A stretch of 55,998 bases of DNA, from positions 1-55,998 of the forward strand of contig NZ_VTQX01000024.1 of assembly GCF_008764295.1 (NCBI RefSeq), in the 5' to 3' direction. Numbering within the stretch: the stretch's first letter is position 1; each line of letters opens with the position of its first letter. The notes under the pieces are model-generated. The model saw only the letters and a list, made by a program, of their open reading frames with translations, was not told the origin of the DNA and searched no databases. This stretch comes from Bacillus methanolicus. Lineage in GTDB: Bacteria; Bacillota; Bacilli; Bacillales; Cytobacillaceae. Below are positions 8,675-16,905 of this stretch, piece by piece. The translations under genes and the position numbers were made by a program.

Positions 8675-9877
8675 TTAATGACTTACTTCCGAAACAACCT
8701 TTTGCTCAGACTTCATTGCCAATTTCCGATCGTAGAAAATCGTTGTGAAGATGGCAATCACAAATAAGAAAATCAAAACGGTAAACAGCATCGACATCCC
8801 ATATAAATCAACCAACAGGCCTCCGAGAATAGGTCCAATCATTCTTCCGCCAGTTGCTGTACTGTTGACAATCCCTTGATAAAAGCCTTCTCTTCCTTTC
8901 GGAGCAAGCTTATCAGCAATCGTTGGCACTGCTGGCCAAACAAGCATTTCTCCCACTGTTAAAATAATCATCGCAGTTAAAAAGCCAGAAAATGCCTCTG
9001 CCTTTGCTGCAATGAAAAAAGAAATAATAAAGATCAACATTCCGATAACAATTTGTGACTTAACATTTTTTTCAATTGCTTTTATTCTCAGTGCTCTATT
9101 TAAAAATGGCTGCCCTAACACAATTAACGCACCGTTAATTGTCCACAAAAAACTGTATTGCTTTAATGATATATTTAATTGCTGTGTATAAGTGGAGATT
9201 GTCGCCTGCCACTGTACATAGCCTACCCAACAGAGAAGGTAGCCGATACATAAAATCAGCAGTGCATATAATTTTGTATAATCTTTAACAGGTTTTGGTT
9301 CTAATCGTGCCGCTGATTGCAGATTGGCTGTCGTTTGAATCGTACGATACCCCATTGAAGCAATAGCTAAAAAGATAACATACATCAATGTGTTTGCAAT
9401 GAAAATAAATTGAAACGAATAAGAAGCAACAATTCCGCCCAATGAGGCACCGATCGCCACTCCGAGATTTTGCGCGACATATATGGCATTAAAGGCTCTT
9501 CTGCCCCCTTCTTTCCAAACAGAGCCAGCCATTGCATACATGGATGGAAAAATGATTCCCGAACCAAAACCAGCTATCGTGAGAAAGATGACATAAGGCA
9601 AGAAGCTATGCCAAAAAGACAAGCCTGTAAATGAAACAACGGTAATGGTAATCCCTAAAAGAATAGACTTATATCCGCCAATTTTGTCAAAAAGAAAACC
9701 GCCAAACAAGTTCCCGATTACGGTTGCCCCTGCATTTAACATCAAAACTATTCCTGAGATAGACAAGGTCTTGCCAAGATGCTCATGAATATAAATCGCA
9801 TTTAAAGGCCATAAAAAAGAAGAACCTGTAACATTTACCGCCATTCCAATAATTAAAAGCCAAAGACTTCGTGGCAT
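8675..9877 (-). CDS. yttB: MFS transporter (YttB-like)
   Basis: A 400-residue major facilitator with about twelve hydrophobic segments. The MFS motif A region between segments 2 and 3 reads GGFLFDKIGGYKS, and a second signature after segment 8 is present in weaker form. The N-terminus (MPRSLWLLIIGMAVNVTGSS) is typical of the YttB/drug-efflux group. I start at ATG 9877 because AAGGAG is 9-10 bases upstream; the frame extends another 25 codons with no such site. In B. subtilis yttB also sits next to leuS. The substrate is unknown. Confidence 0.8.
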   Translation of the reverse strand: MPRSLWLLIIGMAVNVTGSSFLWPLNAIYIHEHLGKTLSISGIVLMLNAGATVIGNLFGGFLFDKIGGYKSILLGITITVVSFTGLSFWHSFLPYVIFLTIAGFGSGIIFPSMYAMAGSVWKEGGRRAFNAIYVAQNLGVAIGASLGGIVASYSFQFIFIANTLMYVIFLAIASMGYRTIQTTANLQSAARLEPKPVKDYTKLYALLILCIGYLLCWVGYVQWQATISTYTQQLNISLKQYSFLWTINGALIVLGQPFLNRALRIKAIEKNVKSQIVIGMLIFIISFFIAAKAEAFSGFLTAMIILTVGEMLVWPAVPTIADKLAPKGREGFYQGIVNSTATGGRMIGPILGGLLVDLYGMSMLFTVLIFLFVIAIFTTIFYDRKLAMKSEQKVVSEVSH

Positions 9878-10036
9878 GCCAATCGCTCCTTTCCCTGTTC
9901 CCTTTTTATATTTGTAAACAGCGCCTAAATAGCGCAAAACTTCGAGTTCCAAAATATTATATTATTCCTTTTTTGCCTTCAGTGCAATGATTTAATTTAT
10001 TCAGTTTTTTCTTATAAAACGAATTTTTTCTAGACC

Positions 10037-10088
10037 ATAAAAAAGAACGGTCTAAAAGCGAATTCGTTTTTAGACCGTTCTTTTTTAT
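10037..10088. terminator. Bidirectional hairpin terminator
   Basis: AAAAGAACGGTCTAAAA and TTTTAGACCGTTCTTTT form a perfect 17-bp stem with T runs on both strands. It lies after the small gene at 10104 on the minus strand and before the MFS gene. Confidence 0.85.
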
Positions 10089-10103
10089 TGGAAAACGAGC
10101 CGA

Positions 10104-10268
10104 TTACTCTTGATGAAATTTTGATTTAATCGGCTGTCCTCCTGATTTTTCATACGTCTTTTTAGCTTTTTTTACCTGATCAAAATCTTGTCCAAGCTCT
10201 AAATCTTGATTGTTAATGCCATTTCGTGTTTTTTGCTCAGGATTGTTTTGTTTTGAGCGTTTCTTCAC
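10104..10268 (-). CDS. Small basic hydrophilic protein, 54 residues
   Basis: Too short for most gene finders. GTG at 10268 is preceded by AAGGAGAGG, which overlaps the stop codon of ytzC, so the two are translationally linked. The product begins MKKRSKQNNPEQKTRNG and is rich in K, Q and N, with no hydrophobic segment. That composition resembles minor small acid-soluble spore proteins, but I do not recognise the family. Codons read through cleanly and the gene ends just before a terminator, so I believe it is real. Confidence 0.65.
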   Translation of the reverse strand: MKKRSKQNNPEQKTRNGINNQDLELGQDFDQVKKAKKTYEKSGGQPIKSKFHQE

Positions 10269-10282
10269 TTTTGAACCTCTCC

Positions 10283-10546
10283 TTAATGCTCATGTAAGAT
10301 CAAATTATTTTGCACTTGCTGTAATTGCAGTCTCATCCGATGGAGCTGTTCGCGCTGTTGTCCATTTGCACTGAGAGCCATTTTCGCCAAATCATTATAC
10401 GCCGTTTCAATTTGTTGCATCGCCTCTGTAAATTCTGTTTCATTATCATGTTCCTGTCTTGTATGATCCTGATATTGTTCATGAGCGTTGCGTATCGCAT
10501 CCTCGCACTGCTGAAGAAGGTCTTCGATTGATTGACGAGTAGCCAT
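10283..10546 (-). CDS. ytzC: YtzC family protein (DUF2524)
   Basis: An 87-residue, glutamine-rich helical protein (MATRQSIEDLLQQCEDAI at the start, QVQNNLILHEH at the end) that fits the YtzC family, probably a coiled coil of two helices. The ATG at 10546 has GGGAGG 9-10 bases upstream, so the seven extra codons of the longer frame are excluded. It is the first gene of a two-gene unit with the small basic protein. Role unknown. Confidence 0.75.
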   Translation of the reverse strand: MATRQSIEDLLQQCEDAIRNAHEQYQDHTRQEHDNETEFTEAMQQIETAYNDLAKMALSANGQQREQLHRMRLQLQQVQNNLILHEH

Positions 10547-10820
10547 CCTATAAAACCTCCCACTCATTTCATTTAACGAAGCATAAAAGCTTCTTTTTTA
10601 GTTTGTTCACCCCATCTTCTCCTTACCCGTTTTTTACTATAGAAATAAACTCCATTATGAAAATTCCTTATTTCATGTTAAAATTTTTCTTATGCTTAAT
10701 AGAAGTGCGAAGCTTGCTTCATTAAAAACTTGAGCGCTCACGTTACAAATTCACTATTCATTTGGTTTGTTCTGTGGCGAAAGGTTTATATTTTTTTCGA
10801 AAATAAAGGAGGGTACTGAT

Positions 10821-11771
10821 TTGAATCAGACAAAGCCTTTTCCATATGCATTAGATGATAAACGTTATCATACATGGAATTACCATTTACGCCAGCAATT
10901 TGGCCATAAAGTATTTAAGGTAGCATTAGATGGAGGGTTTGATTGCCCGAATCGAGATGGCACCGTTGCCCATGGAGGATGCACCTTCTGCAGTGCAGCA
11001 GGCTCAGGAGATTTTGCTGGAAACCGAGCGGATGATCTTGAAGTACAATTCAATGAAATTAAAGAAAAAATGCATGAAAAATGGAAGGATGGCAAATATA
11101 TGGCCTACTTCCAAGCCTATACAAACACTCACGCTCCAGTAGCAGAATTAAGAAAGAAATACGAGCGTGTCCTCGCACAAGAGGGGGTTGTTGGTCTGTC
11201 GATTGCGACTCGTCCAGACTGCTTGCCCGACGATGTTGTTGAATATTTGGCAGAGCTTCATGAAAGAACGTATCTTTGGGTTGAACTTGGCCTGCAAACT
11301 GTACATGAAAGAACAGCCTTATTAATTAATCGTGCCCATGATTATGAATGTTATGTAAAAGGGGTTGAAAAACTTCGTAAGCATGGCATTCGTGTATGCT
11401 CCCATATCATCAATGGACTACCGTTAGAATCATACGACATGATGATGGAGACAGCACAGGAAGTAGCTAAGCTTGATGTACAGGGGATAAAAATTCACCT
11501 GCTCCATTTATTAAAAGGGACACCTATGGTTAAGCAATATGAAAAGGGAATGCTTGAATTCCTTTCTCAAGAAGATTACGTAAAGCTCGTATGTGATCAG
11601 CTAGAAATTTTACCTCCTGAAATGATTGTTCATCGCATCACGGGAGATGGCCCCATCGATTTAATGGTTGGTCCGATGTGGAGTGTCAATAAATGGGAGG
11701 TTCTTAATTCAATCGATGCCGAGCTAAAACGCCGCAATAGCTGGCAAGGAAAGTATTGGGAGGCAAAATAA
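10821..11771 (+). CDS. mnmL: Radical SAM protein MnmL (YtqA)
   Basis: A 316-residue radical SAM enzyme of the TIGR01212 family. The cluster-binding cysteines are C42, C54 and C57 in FDCPNRDG..HGGCTFCS, the unusual wide spacing of this family. From memory, B. subtilis YtqA has been named MnmL: it acts with MnmM in making mnm5s2U at the wobble position of tRNA by an MnmC-independent route. The TTG at 10821 is the start since GGAGGG lies 7-8 bases upstream. Its stop shares one base with the mnmM start (TAATG), so they are coupled. Confidence 0.88.
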   Translation: MNQTKPFPYALDDKRYHTWNYHLRQQFGHKVFKVALDGGFDCPNRDGTVAHGGCTFCSAAGSGDFAGNRADDLEVQFNEIKEKMHEKWKDGKYMAYFQAYTNTHAPVAELRKKYERVLAQEGVVGLSIATRPDCLPDDVVEYLAELHERTYLWVELGLQTVHERTALLINRAHDYECYVKGVEKLRKHGIRVCSHIINGLPLESYDMMMETAQEVAKLDVQGIKIHLLHLLKGTPMVKQYEKGMLEFLSQEDYVKLVCDQLEILPPEMIVHRITGDGPIDLMVGPMWSVNKWEVLNSIDAELKRRNSWQGKYWEAK

Positions 11772-12343
11772 TGAAGCTTCAAGGGATATTGCCTTTTGCA
11801 AGAACATTATTAACAAATGCAGTCGGTCCGGGAGATATCGCGATCGATGCGACCGTTGGAAATGGTCATGATACCGTATTTTTAGCGAATCTCGTTGGAG
11901 AAAATGGACATGTTTTTGGCTTTGATATACAGGAAGCGGCGATTGCTAACACGATGACGCGCTTACAGGAGCATGGACTTAGCCATCAAGTGACATTATT
12001 TCACAAGGGACATGAAAAAATAGCAGAATCTATTCAAGCAAGCATGCATGGGCAAATCAAAGGAGCTATTTTTAATTTAGGCTACTTACCTGGTGGAAAT
12101 AAGGCAATAGTGACGCAGCCCAATACGACAATAGCAGCGATTGAGCAATTGCTGGAAATCCTTGCTCAAGAAGGGATCCTTGTGCTTGTCATTTACCATG
12201 GTCATCCAGAAGGTGTAGTAGAAAAAGAAGAACTACTTTCATACGTGAAACAGCTCGAACAAAAAAAGGCTCATGTTCTCCAGTACCAATTTATTAATCA
12301 AGAAAATGCCCCGCCATTTATCATCGCAATAGAAAAAAGATAA
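11771..12343 (+). CDS. mnmM: tRNA 5-aminomethyl-2-thiouridine methyltransferase MnmM (YtqB)
   Basis: A 190-residue class I SAM-dependent methyltransferase (Pfam rRNA_methylase family). Motif I is DATVGNGHDT (residues 26-35), the acidic residue that binds ribose is in FGFDIQ, and the family motif NLGYLPGGNK is present. In B. subtilis YtqB adds the last methyl group to nm5s2U in tRNA. The start overlaps the stop of mnmL by one base, and GGGAGG lies 8 bases upstream. Followed by a terminator shared with ytpB. Confidence 0.88.
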   Translation: MKLQGILPFARTLLTNAVGPGDIAIDATVGNGHDTVFLANLVGENGHVFGFDIQEAAIANTMTRLQEHGLSHQVTLFHKGHEKIAESIQASMHGQIKGAIFNLGYLPGGNKAIVTQPNTTIAAIEQLLEILAQEGILVLVIYHGHPEGVVEKEELLSYVKQLEQKKAHVLQYQFINQENAPPFIIAIEKR

Positions 12344-12369
12344 GAATGCGTAATTGTGATAAAATGACA

Positions 12370-12402
12370 AAGACCGACTCAAATTTATGAGTCGGTCTTC
12401 AC
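12370..12402. terminator. Convergent terminator overlapping the ytpB stop codon
   Basis: AAGACCGACTCA (12370-12381) pairs perfectly with TGAGTCGGTCTT (12388-12399). The six-base loop contains the TAA stop of ytpB, so the last ytpB codons (K-T-D-S) form one arm of the terminator. It also ends the mnmL-mnmM transcript from the other side. Confidence 0.85.
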
Positions 12403-13473
12403 TTTTAATGAAGGAATCCATTTTTGCACTTTGCGGTAAAGGCGTCCGTTCACATAAAAGAAAAAACTCACTAATCCGCTGCTTTTAATCATCTCTCTGG
12501 CCAGCAACTTGACCGATTTCTGCCTGCGAACTTTTTCATCGGACAAATAAATTCCAAGTAAGCCTCTATTAATGAGGCGATGAAATTGTTTATTCGGAAG
12601 TCCATCAGTATGCTTGTCCGCTTCCTCGACAAAATGCTTTAAGCGATCGAATAAACTTTCTTCATTTTGATAATAAAAACAAAAATTCAAATCGCCACCA
12701 AGGCGATCTTCTTCTTGATCAATAAAATAATCCAATAGAATATGCAAACCTTGTATATATGGAAAATAGCCATTTTTAATTTTCTCAGCGTCTTCTTTAT
12801 TAAAATCAGTGCTCATCCCATGAGAAACTAAAGAAAAAATCCCAAGCGTTGAACCGGAGCATGCCGAAAACTCGTACCATTCCATTTCAGGGATTTGATT
12901 CTTATGGCGCTTAAACCATTTTTGCAATCGGGGAATCCGTTCTTCAACCTTAACATGCTTATGTATTTGCAAGTCGCAGTAATAGCCACAAAGCTCGAGT
13001 AAATAGTCTTTAATATCACCATAAGCGGCGACATTATTCAAAACATGCTGACATGTTTGCGATAATTCCTCTAAATACCCTCCATCATCAAATTCCTTTC
13101 GAAATCGATAATACTTTCGTTGCTCCGCCCCAACTGTTAAAGCCACTTCCATGGATTCATGCAAAGCAGAAAAATCATCAGGATTCAATGAAGTACTTCG
13201 ATCGCATAAATTATCTAAATAATCGCTAATCGTTTGATAGGCAACAATAAATTTAATCGCTTCCTTATACCTCTCCCCAGCCATAATCGCTAAGATCGAA
13301 CCACCTTCACAGTGGAAGGTTTTCCCTTCAATGCTGGCCAATGCCTGTTTCCTCAATTCCGGATCAGGAATTTCTTCTGCACGTTTCTTCCAATAAGCAA
13401 GCTCAACATGTGCTGTTGGTAAAATATGGCGATATACTTTTGACATTAAACTAAGCGGTTCTGACGGTATCAT
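12385..13473 (-). CDS. ytpB: Tetraprenyl-beta-curcumene synthase YtpB
   Basis: A 362-residue all-helical protein of the DUF2600 family, known from B. subtilis YtpB as the enzyme that cyclises all-trans tetraprenyl diphosphate to tetraprenyl-beta-curcumene, the precursor of sesquarterpenes (baciterpenols) linked to spores. The Asp-rich segments DYLDNLCDR (near residue 85) and DYFIDQEEDRLGGD are visible. The second ATG at 13473 is six bases after GGAGG and is preferred over the ATG two codons earlier. Next to ytpA, as in B. subtilis (12 bases between them). Confidence 0.9.
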   Translation of the reverse strand: MIPSEPLSLMSKVYRHILPTAHVELAYWKKRAEEIPDPELRKQALASIEGKTFHCEGGSILAIMAGERYKEAIKFIVAYQTISDYLDNLCDRSTSLNPDDFSALHESMEVALTVGAEQRKYYRFRKEFDDGGYLEELSQTCQHVLNNVAAYGDIKDYLLELCGYYCDLQIHKHVKVEERIPRLQKWFKRHKNQIPEMEWYEFSACSGSTLGIFSLVSHGMSTDFNKEDAEKIKNGYFPYIQGLHILLDYFIDQEEDRLGGDLNFCFYYQNEESLFDRLKHFVEEADKHTDGLPNKQFHRLINRGLLGIYLSDEKVRRQKSVKLLAREMIKSSGLVSFFFYVNGRLYRKVQKWIPSLKVKTDS

Positions 13474-13485
13474 AAACATCCTCCG

Positions 13486-14289
13486 TTAAATAATGTAACC
13501 AATTGCTTTCAATTGACTATATACAAAATCCTTTGCATATTCAAATACTTCATCCCTTTCAGGATCATTGAAAATTTCATGATAGCACTTTGGCCATTCC
13601 TTAAAGCGTTTCTCTGACAATGGTGCATAATTAAACCATTCTTTAACAGCGAGCTTATTGACGATTTTATCATCGCCGCCCTGCATCACAAGGAGAGGAA
13701 CATCATGTGTTTTTTCTATTTCTTCAAAAGCAAGCTTAATCGAACTGTCTAATTCGCGAAACCATCTTACCGACACCTTATCAATATATAACGTATCGTT
13801 TCGGTCAACATCTTGAACTTCCCTATTTCTGGTTGCGATTTTGACGGTAATACCAGGATCCACCCGCAACTCAGGGGCAACAACGTTTAAAATATGGGTT
13901 AAGCCGTTTAACAGCTTTCCGGGCTTCTTCACTAAGCCGAGGCAAGGAGATGATAAAATAACACCCGCCAAGTCTAGCTTCACCTCTTGAAGCAAACGGA
14001 TCGTTATTAATCCCCCCATACTGTGCCCCAGGAGAAAGACAGGCAAATCGAATTGATAAGCCGTCCTCACCCAGTCCTTAACCTCTGCTATATACTCCTC
14101 AAAAGAATCAATATGCCCTCTTCTAGACCTTGTTGTGAGACCATGTCCAGGCAAATCGCCCATGATGACTTGAAAGCCTTCTTTACGCCACATTTCAATT
14201 AACCATCCATAGCGGCGATGATGCTCCAGCGCACCATGAACGATGACTATGACTCCTTTTGCTTCCCCGTCTGGTTCCCATTTCCACAT
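13486..14289 (-). CDS. ytpA: Lysophospholipase / alpha-beta hydrolase YtpA
   Basis: A 267-residue alpha/beta hydrolase of the monoglyceride lipase (Hydrolase_4) type. The nucleophile elbow is GHSMGG with Ser90, the oxyanion stretch is VHGALEHHRRYGW, and the acid and base are probably the Asp in MQGGDDKIV and the His in KCYHEIF. In B. subtilis YtpA is a phospholipase needed for the phospholipid antibiotic bacilysocin. ATG 14289 follows AGGAGG by 7-8 bases; the longer frame lacks such a site. Cytoplasmic or membrane-associated, no signal peptide. Confidence 0.85.
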   Translation of the reverse strand: MWKWEPDGEAKGVIVIVHGALEHHRRYGWLIEMWRKEGFQVIMGDLPGHGLTTRSRRGHIDSFEEYIAEVKDWVRTAYQFDLPVFLLGHSMGGLITIRLLQEVKLDLAGVILSSPCLGLVKKPGKLLNGLTHILNVVAPELRVDPGITVKIATRNREVQDVDRNDTLYIDKVSVRWFRELDSSIKLAFEEIEKTHDVPLLVMQGGDDKIVNKLAVKEWFNYAPLSEKRFKEWPKCYHEIFNDPERDEVFEYAKDFVYSQLKAIGYII

Positions 14290-14537
14290 GAATATTCCTC
14301 CTACAAAGCCCTTATCAAACAGTTCTTCCATTTATTTAAATTGGTTATAGACCTACAACCTTAGTCAAATCGGTTCATTCTATTCAACCTGATGGTAAAA
14401 AAGAATCGAAATTATAGTTCATTTTAACACAAAAAAGGCGAAACCTCAGAGTTTTTACCACCGCCTCTGATTAATTCACACTTTTTACACAAAAATTAGG
14501 TACAATGGGAGTAAAACCTCTTAAGGAGAGAATGCTC

Positions 14538-15056
14538 ATGATTTATCCATTTCATCACACATCTCCCAAAATTTCAGCTAGCGCCTTTATTGCTGACTAC
14601 GTCACAATCACTGGAGATGTGATAATTGGTGACGAAGCAAGCATCTGGTTTAATACAGTTATTAGAGGAGATGTTGCTCCTACAATCATCGGCAAAAGAG
14701 TAAACGTACAGGACAACTGCGTCCTTCACCAAAGCCCGAACAACCCATTAATTCTTGAAGACGAGGTTACCGTCGGGCATCAAGTGATTTTACATAGCTG
14801 CATTCTTCGCAAAAATTCATTGATTGGAATGGGATCCATTATTTTAGACAATGCAGAAATTGGTGAGGGTGCTTTTATTGGAGCTGGAAGCCTTGTGCCA
14901 CAAGGAAAAAAAATCCCGCCTAATACACTAGCGTTCGGAAGACCTGCTAAAGTAATTAGAGATCTTACGCTAGATGATATTAAAGATATGCAAAGAATAA
15001 CAAGAGAATACGCTGAGAAAGGGCAATATTATAAAAAATTGCAGCAAAACAAATAA
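14538..15056 (+). CDS. ytoA: Gamma-class carbonic anhydrase-like hexapeptide protein YtoA
   Basis: A 172-residue left-handed beta-helix protein with repeated hexapeptides (I-x-G-D-x-x, VTVGHQVILH, IGMGSIILD). Three histidines expected to bind the metal are H64, H81 and H86. The family includes gamma carbonic anhydrases and the YrdA proteins, many of which have no proven activity. The second ATG (14538) is preferred, since AAGGAGAG lies 7 bases before it but only 1 base before the first. A clear terminator follows. Confidence 0.85.
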   Translation: MIYPFHHTSPKISASAFIADYVTITGDVIIGDEASIWFNTVIRGDVAPTIIGKRVNVQDNCVLHQSPNNPLILEDEVTVGHQVILHSCILRKNSLIGMGSIILDNAEIGEGAFIGAGSLVPQGKKIPPNTLAFGRPAKVIRDLTLDDIKDMQRITREYAEKGQYYKKLQQNK

Positions 15057-15068
15057 AAACATTTTTTG

Positions 15069-15101
15069 GAGACGACATTTATTCAATGCGTCTCTTTTTT
15101 T
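15069..15101 (+). terminator. Rho-independent terminator after ytoA
   Basis: GAGACG and CGTCTC close a 14-base loop, followed by eight T. Short stem but a good T run. Confidence 0.7.
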
Positions 15102-15207
15102 ATTCATGACCATATTGCTGATAAAATCGATGCTAATTCATTAGCTGCGAGGCTTTGGCATTTATAAGAGGTAAACCAAATATATAATAAATTTTTCACA
15201 AAAAAGA

Positions 15208-15266
15208 AAATTATCTTTGTCTTTTTGACTATTATACTTGTCAAAAGGACAAAGATAATTTACTAT
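15208..15266 (+). promoter_or_regulatory. 22-bp inverted repeat operator over the XRE promoter
   Basis: Two 22-base arms (15208-15229 and 15240-15261) are inverted copies with a single mismatch, around a ten-base centre. Each arm itself holds GTC-N5-GAC, so there may be two dimer sites. A promoter fits inside: TTGTCA (15238-15243), 17 bases, TACTAT (15261-15266). A repressor bound here would block transcription of the XRE gene 18 bases further on, so autoregulation is likely. Confidence 0.7.
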
Positions 15267-15283
15267 GTATACGAGGTGATACG

Positions 15284-15490
15284 ATGAAAACTCGACTCAA
15301 AGAATTGCGAGCTAGAGATGGACTAAACCAAACGGAGCTGGCAAAAAAAGCAAGAATCTCTCGACAAACAGTCAGTCTAATTGAAAGGAATGAATATATG
15401 CCATCATTATTGATTGCAATAAGAATCGCCAAAGTATTTCAAGAACCAATAGAGAATGTTTTTATTTTTAGCGAGGAGGAGCTATCATGA
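15284..15490 (+). CDS. Small XRE-family transcriptional regulator
   Basis: A 68-residue protein that is almost entirely one helix-turn-helix domain (residues 15-34, NQTELAKKARISRQTVSLIE). It belongs to the short YgzD/YozG-like group often found beside a membrane protein gene. ATG 15284 follows GAGGTG. It sits directly behind a long inverted repeat that should be its operator, and its stop overlaps the start of the next gene (ATGA), so both are made from one message. Confidence 0.85.
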   Translation: MKTRLKELRARDGLNQTELAKKARISRQTVSLIERNEYMPSLLIAIRIAKVFQEPIENVFIFSEEELS

Positions 15491-16164
15491 AAATCTTAGT
15501 TATTTACATCATCATCTTTTTATTTGCACTCAATGATTTAATTTCTCATTTTAACGAAAGAGCGCTTGATGCAAATCTTTTAATGCTAGTAAATATAGCG
15601 ATACTTCTTTTTTTAATCATAGCTAGGTTTCAATTCTATAAAATTATCCGTGGCAGTCAACAACAAGTGGAAAAAGATAAAGAAGATTCCCACTATATTG
15701 CTTTAGAGAGAAAAGCATATACGAGCACTTCTTTTATTCAAATGGCACTTTCTCTCTCCTTTATCGGACTGCTTATTGGCTTTTTACTACTTCGAGAGAC
15801 AGCACCAAGTGTGCCTTTTTGGAGCTTTGCTTTAATGATTATTTCTGTTTTTAATTTTTTTCCTAATCCTCAGCTTATGAAGATCACAAATCCAAACTTT
15901 CAATTCCCTAATCCGCAGTCCAATCATTATAATCAAGAAGTAATTGACCAATTTGATGACGGTGAAAAATATGTCATCTTAAAAAGCTTGCTTAAAGTAT
16001 ATTCATTTTTAATTTGGGGCCTTGTTATTTTAGCATCCGGTCTCATGTACTATTCTATTTTTAGCGGAAACTCTCAATTAATAAGTATAATCGGCATCGG
16101 CATTTTACTCATTCTTATACAAATAAGCTACACGACTAGCCTAAAGCCAAATAAACTGAAATAA
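15487..16164 (+). CDS. Membrane protein paired with XRE regulator
   Basis: A 225-residue protein with five to six hydrophobic segments: one at the N-terminus, a second at about 30-50, a pair at about 80-120 and a pair near the C-terminus, with a hydrophilic stretch between them. No family I can name with confidence. Translationally coupled to the XRE gene upstream. In similar pairs the membrane protein often modulates the regulator, but that is an inference. Confidence 0.65.
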   Translation: MKILVIYIIIFLFALNDLISHFNERALDANLLMLVNIAILLFLIIARFQFYKIIRGSQQQVEKDKEDSHYIALERKAYTSTSFIQMALSLSFIGLLIGFLLLRETAPSVPFWSFALMIISVFNFFPNPQLMKITNPNFQFPNPQSNHYNQEVIDQFDDGEKYVILKSLLKVYSFLIWGLVILASGLMYYSIFSGNSQLISIIGIGILLILIQISYTTSLKPNKLK

Positions 16165-16313
16165 TTTTGGAAAGCATCCTCAAAGAAATCATCATGAAAA
16201 TCCAATACAAAATATGGAAACAATGATACACTTAGATTATGTAGATTCACGCTGTAAACAAAACTACTTGGTCAACTACCGGGTAAGATTTGCTTAAAAA
16301 AGGAGGAGCTTGA

Positions 16314-16799
16314 TTGTATTTATATCATATGACTATTCAAAATGAGTTCGGAGAAAATATAAGTTCGGAAAAGGTTTTAAAAGAAGGATTAACGCATCGA
16401 ACCGCAACAAGATGGTATTCAAGGGGTGCTAATTTCTTTCCAGAATTAACGGAGCGTTGCAGACCAACGAATTTACCAAAATGGATTGATTTTAAAGTAG
16501 CCTTCGGTGCAGATTTGGAGCCATATGAAAAACCGTATTATCGTTTTCCTATGTTTAGTGATAAGATCTTAGTTTTTAACTTCGATATATCAAGCGAATT
16601 ATTTGCTTATCTTGAGGATAAATATGATGGGGGTAACGGGGCCCTTGTTGAGGGATTACCATCAAAGGAGGAGTTAATGAAACAGTATTGGAAAAGTATG
16701 ATGACTCTGTCTGACTATTTAAAGCACAAACCTTTTAATAAGCCTGAACTTTATATTTTTGAACAGGTTCCTGCAAAATTAATTGACTATATTGAGTAA
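16314..16799 (+). CDS. Uncharacterised 161-residue protein, possibly ADP-ribosyltransferase-like fold
   Basis: I do not recognise the family. TTG 16314 is the likely start, with GGAGGAG 6-8 bases upstream. The N-terminus (LYHMT, then VLKEGL about 15 residues on) has the spacing H-x-T ... I-L-x-x-G-L seen in ART-fold proteins such as KptA, DarT and DUF952. The rest has aromatic-rich strands (RWYSRGANFFPE, KPYYRFPMF) and a C-terminal FEQVPAKLIDYIE that would suit this fold. No membrane segment. It stands alone between two terminators, without an obvious antitoxin gene. Confidence 0.5.
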   Translation: MYLYHMTIQNEFGENISSEKVLKEGLTHRTATRWYSRGANFFPELTERCRPTNLPKWIDFKVAFGADLEPYEKPYYRFPMFSDKILVFNFDISSELFAYLEDKYDGGNGALVEGLPSKEELMKQYWKSMMTLSDYLKHKPFNKPELYIFEQVPAKLIDYIE

Positions 16800-16833
16800 T
16801 ATCAGCTTTAAACTTTGACAGAGTGATAATAAA

Positions 16834-16870
16834 ACTGCAGACAATCTTGAATATCGAGTTTGTCTGCAGT
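16834..16870 (-). terminator. Terminator after metK
   Basis: ACTGCAGACAA and TTGTCTGCAGT form an 11-bp stem; on the minus strand it is followed by TTTTATT. Also close to the end of the plus-strand gene at 16799. Confidence 0.75.
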
Positions 16871-16905
16871 CTGATAGGAACTAAAGAGAATTCTGCCCCC
16901 TCTTT

